In this document: in pieces, positions 57,701 through 64,000 of the stretch
Position numbering within the stretch: position 1 is the stretch's first letter
Layout of the letters: every line of letters starts with the position of its first letter
Origin: Gymnorhina tibicen
Lineage: Eukaryota > Chordata > Aves > Passeriformes > Artamidae
Assembly: GCA_013399875.1 (NCBI GenBank)
Contig: VXAZ01001066.1
Span: 4,864 to 68,863 of the forward strand
DNA length: 64,000 nucleotides
Direction of reading: 5' to 3'
Notes under the pieces: generated by a model
Databases searched by the model: none
What the model was told of the DNA's origin: nothing
The model's input: only the letters and a program-made list of their open reading frames with translations
Position numbers and translations under genes: made by a program

Positions 57701-60700
57701 GGGCAGCAGGTTGTGCTCCAGAGCCTGGGGTCTGTCCTTAGAAATGCTGAGCCCTGCAGAGTCTCTGGATGTCAGTGGGATTTGTTGTCCTGTTCTCTGC
57801 AGAACGTGTACTCCTATCTGAAAGGAAGAATGGCTTTTCCATTCTTCCAGTTGCTGGAATTGCTGCCCTGCCTGTGAAAAAGGAAAATAACCGAGGGTCA
57901 TGCAATGGCTTCCATCCTCTATATAACACAGGGTGGCAGGCAACTGGTAGGGGATGCATGCTAATCTTCCCAAGATACTGCAGCTGGCACACAGAGCAGG
58001 AATAACAGGAACAACAGATGCTTTGGGTGTCTGAGCCAGGCCGTAGCAGGCAGTGCTGTGTCTGTGTGCCCAAATCTCATCTGCTATGAGCCCTGCCCAC
58101 TGGTCGCCATAGAGTTGCCTCGGGCATCATCAAAAGCATCAGGGAGCGTCTCTTCCTGAGTTCTGAGCTCAGCTGGACACAAAGCCTCTGTCTCGAGAGG
58201 CAAGATGTCTCTAACACTACCAGCAGTGCCTTTCTTACAGGCAGCATCCCCTTGCCTGCACCAACACCTCCAGCTGGTGGTTTGGGAAGACACAGCCTTT
58301 CCAGAGGCACCCACCTGTTGGCACAGTCCTGCTGGGCTGGCACCAGGAACAGCATCAGCTTAGAGGAACATTTGGTGTTGATCTGACACGTGTTTCTCTC
58401 CTTGCAGCCTCTGTCCAGGTCCCCTGGGAGCGAGCCATTTCCCCCAACAAAGTGCCATACTACATCAAGTGAGTGTGTTCCCAGACACAGCCCGTGGGAT
58501 CAGGAATTGGGGACCAGTTAGGAGAGGGGGGCGGAGAAGAGACTGGAGTGAGAACTCACCTCCAGGGAAGCGTGTCTTGCCCAGCCTGGCAGGGCCAGGC
58601 TTTCCCTGCCTGCTGGGATGCCCAAGGTGAGGGGAAACCCTGGCTGGAAGGAGAGGGGGCTGGCAGCAGGTGGGGACATCCTACTGTGGGCATCCTCCAT
58701 GCTGCTGTGGCTGGGCAGGCTGCTCACCGGGATGCAGCGGTGTCTGCAGACACTGAAACACTCACTCCCAGCGCTGGCCAGGGCCTTTTTTAAATCTCTC
58801 ATGGCAGCTTTTGGTTACCAGACTGACTCTTGGTCTCCATCCATTTTCCTTCCAGCCACCAGGCCCAGACGACGTGCTGGGACCACCCAAAGATGACAGA
58901 GTTGTACCAGACGCTGGGTAAGGAGGCTGTCACAGAACCACTGGAGCAGCACCCGCCTTTTTGCAGCATGGGGTGCACGTGGGGTTCCCCCGCGCCGCCT
59001 GCTCCCCTCTGTGGCACAGGGTCACCCAAAGCAGTGGGGTGTGACCCCTGCCAGGCTCCACTCCTCACCCTCCTGCGTGTGCTCTGCTTCTGCTGCTGGG
59101 GCTGGGGTCTGGGAGCCGTGGCTGCCGCTTCCTGCCCTGGGGACAAGGGTGTTGTGCCGTGGTTTTATTCTTGTTTCCCTGTGTCGCTGCAGCGGATTTG
59201 AACAACATCAAGTTCTCGGCGTATCGGACGGCCATGAAACTGCGGCGGGTGCAAAAAGCCCTTCGACGTGAGTGTGGGGAGGGTTTCCCTCCTGCTGGGT
59301 CTCCCTCAGCGAAGGCATTAAACGAACACGAGCTTTTATCAGCACATCAAAGGCAGGAGGCACCAGGGGACAGGTAGCCAAGGCGAGAGACCAGGAAGAT
59401 CAGCTTGGGAAGCTGAGCAAATCCTCCAGTCTGTGTCAGTGCCTTTCTTTACAGGCTTGGGGTGGAAAGGACTCAAGGGCAGGTGGAAGCCAAAGGGATA
59501 TGAGAGCAAAGTGGTCCAGCTCAGAGTCACAAAGCTGTGGGATCAGGCAGGAGCTCACCAAGCAGCTCCAAAGGAGCGTGGAGAAGGTGTGGATGTAACT
59601 GAGAGATGAAACCAGCCTCACTGGCAGGGCTTCACCGCCTAAAGAGGAGGAAGGGAGCCAACAAATCTGACTTCTGCACTGTTGGTGAAAACTGGAGGAT
59701 TGATAGCTGGGTGAATATGATATGACAGGAGTTCAAACATCTCTCCAAGAGGTAGCTGCTCCTTGGAAACTGCTGAGGAGTTTCTGGTGGAACTGGCAAG
59801 CAGGCAGATGGGAATCTGATAGATGCAGCATCCTTGGCTGCTCAGAGGTTTTGACAAAGCCTCTCACCTAAGGCTCTGTCAAAATTAAGCAGCAGCAGGC
59901 TGAGGGAAATCCCCCTCCTGAATTAATTGTTCATGAAGGGGAGGAGGTACAGCCAGGCAGACCTGTGCTCCTTGACATCCTGTGAAAGGCCTGGAAGAAG
60001 GCAATGAGTCAGGGTAAGAGGAGGTTGGGTTCTCAGGGGAGTCGAACCCTGGCTGTGGAGTATTTTCATGACACTGTGGTGGTCAGGCTGTCCTGTACCC
60101 AGGGGCATTCAGGGATGAGGTAATGCAAATGGAAAAAAGCAGCAGCTGGCTTTTGCCATCCTGCAAAAGTGTCCATGCAGCGGCAGGCAAGGTGTGGAGA
60201 GGAAACAAGGGCGAAGAGCAAAGGAGAGCCCTCCTGTGTGCTGCTTGTGCATCTTTGGTTGTGCATCTCTTGCATCCCACACGCTGCGCCATCACCTTCT
60301 TTCCAGCCCAGAAATGACTTGAGTAAGTGCTCTTTATTCAAGATACACTTGAGAAAAGGGCAAGGAGATTGCCAAGGCAGCTTTCCCATAACGAGAAGTT
60401 TGGTGGAGTGGCTGTGTAGGAAAGAGGCAGTGAGGGATAGATCAGAGCCATATGCAGTCGTGGGCAGTGTGGACATGAGGGTGGGCAGGAGCGATACTCC
60501 CTGGCACGGGAGCTGGGGCTTCCCAGTGCGAGTGTAGCAGCTTTGACAGGAGAAGGGAGGATTTTTCCACAGAGTGAAGTTACAGTGTGGAAAAGGCACA
60601 CAGTCCCCTGCGTACTGTGAACATAAATGGTCTCAAAGATGGAAAGACTTTCAGGGAAGAAGTTTTGCTGGTTGCCAACCCAGTAGCACGTAAAATCTGC

Positions 60701-63700
60701 AGCCACAGAAATCTGAAAGCAGGGCATCCAGGGCAGCTCACAGTGTCCTGGCTCTGTTTTGGGTTTTTGCCTTAACTCCCTCACCCCGTCAGAGCTGCAG
60801 ACAGGACTGATCCATCTCTGGGCAGCTGCTTGTGGGGCCTATGTGGGTCTGTGTCCCCTCACCTCCCCACACCTGCCCCATGTGTGACCTGGCATGTGCA
60901 GAGAGGCCAGCACTGGGCAGTGCACAGACCTTTCCATGGATAGCATTTTCATGGCCATGGCTGGACACAGCAGTGAGGAAAGAGAATGGCAGCTCGAGGT
61001 GGAGATGTGGTATTTTGGGAGAGGTTTACAGCCGGGAAAGAAATTCTAGGAGCTGCACCCATCCTACCAGCATTTTTCCCAACACAGTGGGACTAGAACT
61101 GCCCCAGGTTAGGGCAGGGCTGCATCTCTCACCTCTCTCGTTTCCCCCCTTTCCTTCTGATCCTTCTGCCTGTGCTTTCTGCACAGTGGACATGGTCACC
61201 CTGGCCACGGCTTTGGAAATCTTCAATGAGCACGACCTGCAGCCCAGCGACCGGGCGATGGACGTGGTGGAGGTCATCCACTGCCTGACCGCCCTCTACG
61301 AGCGGCTGGAGGAGGAGCGGGGCATCCTGGTGAACGTGCCCCTCTGCGTGGACATGAGCCTCAACTGGCTGCTGAATGTCTTTGACAGGTACCTGTCCCT
61401 CGGTGTCCCCTGAGCTGGGGCTGCCGTGCTTGGGAGGAAACCTCCGTGCTGCTCTTCCAGCTGGCAGTGCTGCAGAAAGGTTCTGGCTGCTGGTGAGGGG
61501 GGGGGCTGCCTGCTGTGTGCTTGCCTTGATGAGCCCCCTTGCCAAAAAAAACCCCCGCTCTGGAACATTTGCCAGCCTGTGCAATATCTCTCCTTGCAGT
61601 GGCCGCAGCGGGAAGATGAGGGCTCTCTCCTTCAAGACGGGCATTGCGTGTCTGTGCGGGACAGAGGTCAAGGAGAAGTTCCAGTGTGAGTCCCTTGTCT
61701 CTCTCCCCCACAACCTGGTGAGAGTTAACCCGGGGAAAAACAGGAGTGGTTTTGTTTCCTGCCTTACACCTTCTTTGCCCAGGAAGAGCAAAGAAACAGC
61801 TTTCCTGCAGTGACTAAGCTGCCTGCATCGTCACCTCTCCCTCCCTCCCTAGGCCTACGCCACCGAAGTTAGGAGGCGTTTTTGTAGAGTGACTGGTGCT
61901 GCAGTGATCTGGCTTGCATGGCACTGAAAGGAACAGTGCAGAGAAGGCACACAGGAAAGTTACCCAGTGCTTTCCAGAAGGAAAATACCAGGGGGTGCAT
62001 GGCTGTGGGGAAGTAGGTTTCAGGCAAATCGCTTTCCTCACTGCATTTTAACCATGGAATATTGTGGAGGGGAATATAGTGTAGCATAGGGAGCACCGAG
62101 AGGTGAAATAAAGGGATCTGGCTGATTCATAGAGGACAGGCTAGCTGTGGCTGTTAAATAAATGATGTATGTAGCCCCTGTCTGAAGAAGTTAACTCTAA
62201 ACTGGTTATTAGGAGCTAGAAGGATACTGGTAAAGGTTATTTAATCATAGCTCAGTTTTTTCCTCTTACATGAGCTCCCTGCTGGAGGCAGTCAGTGGGG
62301 TCCCCGGTGTGCCCCACACACCGCTCCCCCGTGCCTGCCTCCTCTTGGGGTGCTGGGGTGCCAGCTGCGTGTCCGTCCTGCCCGCAGATCTCTTCAGCCA
62401 AGTGGCGAACGCCGGGGGCCTGTGCGACCAGCGGCACCTCGGCGTCCTGCTCCACGAGGCCATCCAGGTCCCGCGCCAGCTGGGGGAGGTGGCAGCGTTC
62501 GGGGGCAGCAACGTGGAGCCCAGCATCCGCAGCTGCTTCCGCTTCGTGAGTGTGGGGCCGCGGCCCTCGCCCCGTCTGCGGCAGCCGCGCCGGGGACGGG
62601 CTCCCGAGGTGGCGGGGGGAACCCGCACCCCACCGCGGCCGGGCCCCAGCTCTGAGCGGCCCCTTCCTCTCCCCTCCCCAGAGCAATGGGAAGTCCGCCA
62701 TTGAGGCGTCCCAGTTCCTGGAGTGGGCCAACCTGGAGCCGCAGTCCATGGTGTGGCTGGCGGTGCTGCACCGCGTGACCATGGCCGAGCAGGTGAAGCA
62801 CCAGACCAAGTGCTCCGTCTGCCGGCAGTGCCCCATCAAGGGGTTCAGGTAAGGGCTGTGATACGGGACCCCGGCCCCAAGGGGAGCGCGTGGTGTCCTT
62901 CAGGAGAGAGCTGAGTTTGCTCCGTGCTCCCGGGGGAGCCTGGAGCGGCCGGCAGTGTTTCAGGCAGGCCAGAGCAGGTGCCGGCTAAGGGGAAGGAGCA
63001 AGGTGCTTTTCTGGGGACTTCAGCCACCAGCACTGTGGGTTCACTGGGGTGTTAGAGCAACACAGGCCACTTCTGTCCCCTCCCACTGACCTCTTCTTGG
63101 GCTTTAAACATGTGTTTTTGATGACCTCCAGTGCTTCCCTATGGCCTCTTGACCTCTCCAGGTATCGGAGCCTGAAGCAGTTCAATGTGGATATCTGCCA
63201 GACCTGCTTCCTCACTGGGCGAGCCAGCAAGGGCAACAAGCTGCACTACCCCATCATGGAGTATTACACCCCGGTATGGAGCTGGGCTGGGCTGGGAGGG
63301 CTCAGAGCAGGTCCTGCTGATGGCAGCAGCCTTGTGGCATTTAGGCTGGTGCAGCCCCACAAGCGGATCCCTTGTGTAGTTTTATACCCTCTGCATGCTG
63401 GAGGCTGCCTGTGTCCCTGCTCTTCTGATGCTCATGGCGAGCAGGATGCATGGTCCCCAGTGCCCAGCTTGGCCTGTGCCAGGCCCCAGGACAGGTTGGC
63501 AGAGCTGCCGTGTGCCCTCCTTGCTTCCTCAGTTTTATCTGCCTCTTGCCCCACGGAGCTCACGCCCAGCCTGAGGGGACTTCTTTCCCGTGGGTGCTGA
63601 GCTGTGGTCCCCCACTTTCCATGAAGCAGCACCTTTGTCACGTTGGTGTCTCTGCAGACCACGTCCAGCGAGAACATGAGAGACTTTGCCACGACACTGA

Positions 63701-63794
63701 AGAACAAGTTTCGGTCCAAGCAGTACTTCAGCAAGCACCCACAGAGGGGTTACCTGCCTGTCCAGTCTGTGCTCGAGGCTGACTTCTCTGAGAC
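48727..63794 (+). CDS. DRP2: DRP2, dystrophin-related protein 2, first 16 coding exons (3' part beyond window)
   Basis: Exons: 48727-48834, 52946-53079, 53888-54044, 55120-55240, 55729-55997, 56475-56621, 57146-57224, 58408-58468, 58856-58917, 59193-59267, 61187-61388, 61600-61685, 62388-62545, 62682-62848, 63162-63273, 63658-63794. The first begins after the acceptor at 48697. They join in frame to about 691 of roughly 957 residues; the coiled-coil C terminus lies to the right of 64000. DRP2 is a short dystrophin relative at the membrane, known in Schwann cells in a complex with periaxin and dystroglycan. Visible parts: two spectrin-type repeats (about 70-310), a WW domain (341-371, with W345 and W367), EF-hand-like helices (about 380-590), and a ZZ zinc finger (about 592-640, Cys pairs 597/600 and 621/624). 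WW, EF-hand and ZZ together bind beta-dystroglycan. No defect was found. Confidence 0.96.
48835..52945 (+). other. DRP2 intron between coding exons 1 and 2
   Basis: No coding exon was recognised in 4.1 kb. It includes a GC-rich, CpG-bearing segment (50640-51130) that might be an internal promoter. Confidence 0.5.
50640..51130 (+). promoter_or_regulatory. Possible internal CpG-rich promoter of DRP2
   Basis: GC and CpG rise clearly above the surrounding intron. A donor-like GCCTGC|GTGAGT lies near 51091. A transcript starting here and spliced to the exon at 52946 would begin translation at M66 (ATG 53033), which has G at -3, a better context than M1. Human DRP2 has, as I recall, a short isoform starting at the equivalent [11 protein letters not shown]. 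This is inference. Confidence 0.3.
59268..61186 (+). other. DRP2 intron, nothing specific recognised
   Basis: This 1.9-kb intron lies between the exon ending at 59267 and the one starting at 61187. A purine-rich part (about 59370-60010) might be decayed repeat, but no family could be named. Confidence 0.4.
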
Positions 63795-64000
63795 GTGAGT
63801 TGGCTGTGCCCTGGGTTATGTCTTTTGACCCAGAATGAGACATGGGTTCTGTGGATGGAAGGAGCATCTCAGCTCAAACAGGGCTCCTGGGGGAGGGCTG
63901 GAGGAGCACTTGCTCTGAGGGTGATAGGACACCTTGTTCTCGAAGGAACAGAGGTTTCAGTCTCCCTCTCCAGCCTGTCCCTGGCTCTTCTCAGCCCGGT
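63795..64000 (+). other. DRP2 intron running off the window
   Basis: The donor GAGAC|GTGAGT at 63794/63795 opens an intron that continues beyond 64000. The remaining DRP2 exons lie to the right. Confidence 0.8.

Noticed and set aside
59640..60000. Possible LINE or retroviral coding remnant in a DRP2 intron ('ttttgacaaagcctctcac')
   Set aside because: Only a few residues (FDKAS-H) resemble a reverse-transcriptase motif, with stops around and no second landmark.
1..64000. CRISPR arrays, bacterial operons, tRNA or rRNA genes
   Set aside because: The window is vertebrate nuclear DNA. No regularly spaced repeat array of CRISPR type, no tRNA cloverleaf with A and B boxes and no rRNA sequence was recognised.

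Overview
The window is vertebrate nuclear DNA, almost certainly avian. It holds intron-rich genes with GT-AG junctions, CpG-island promoters, several CR1 retrotransposon tails (the dominant bird LINE) and a solo LTR, with compact introns and intergenic gaps. The gene set TRMT2B - TMEM35A - CENPI - DRP2 matches, from memory, the block at human Xq22.1, which lies on chicken chromosome 4 / songbird 4A. The order of bird cannot be fixed from the sequence. Nothing prokaryotic is present: no operons, ribosome binding sites or CRISPR.

Layout, all genes on the + strand. 1-1087: two CpG-rich stretches (1-400 and about 950-1090) forming a promoter region, the first perhaps shared with a gene to the left. 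1088-7154: TRMT2B, 12 coding exons, 475 aa, mitochondrial tRNA/rRNA m5U methyltransferase. 7155-9510: intergenic, with a complete solo LTR (8639-9007) flanked by a 6-bp target duplication, about 0.5 kb upstream of TMEM35A. 9511-12840: TMEM35A (NACHO), 2 coding exons, 168 aa. 12841-17251: 3' UTR, intergenic DNA and the CENPI CpG island, which contains a 30-base assembly gap and a minisatellite. 17252-31323: CENPI, 20 coding exons, 746 aa. 31324-40180: CENPI 3' UTR and intergenic DNA with fossil repeats. 40180-40719: CpG island and probable noncoding first exon of DRP2. 48727-63794: first 16 coding exons of DRP2 (about 691 aa); the gene runs off the right edge.

Every coding junction was joined by hand. 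Reading frame is kept across all three complete genes, each ends at a stop near the length expected for its family, and no disabling change was found. The four genes do not form a pathway: they serve mitochondrial RNA modification, acetylcholine-receptor assembly, the inner kinetochore and the dystrophin-type membrane complex. They are a conserved syntenic block.

No new biological system was found. The points most worth checking are the LTR placed sense-wise before TMEM35A, the same-strand orientation of TRMT2B (opposite in human as I recall it), the CENPI promoter with CDE/CHR-like and NRF1 sites beside a period-6 minisatellite and a gap, a palindromic fossil element at 34038-34127, and two possible starts for DRP2 with an overlapping upstream ORF.
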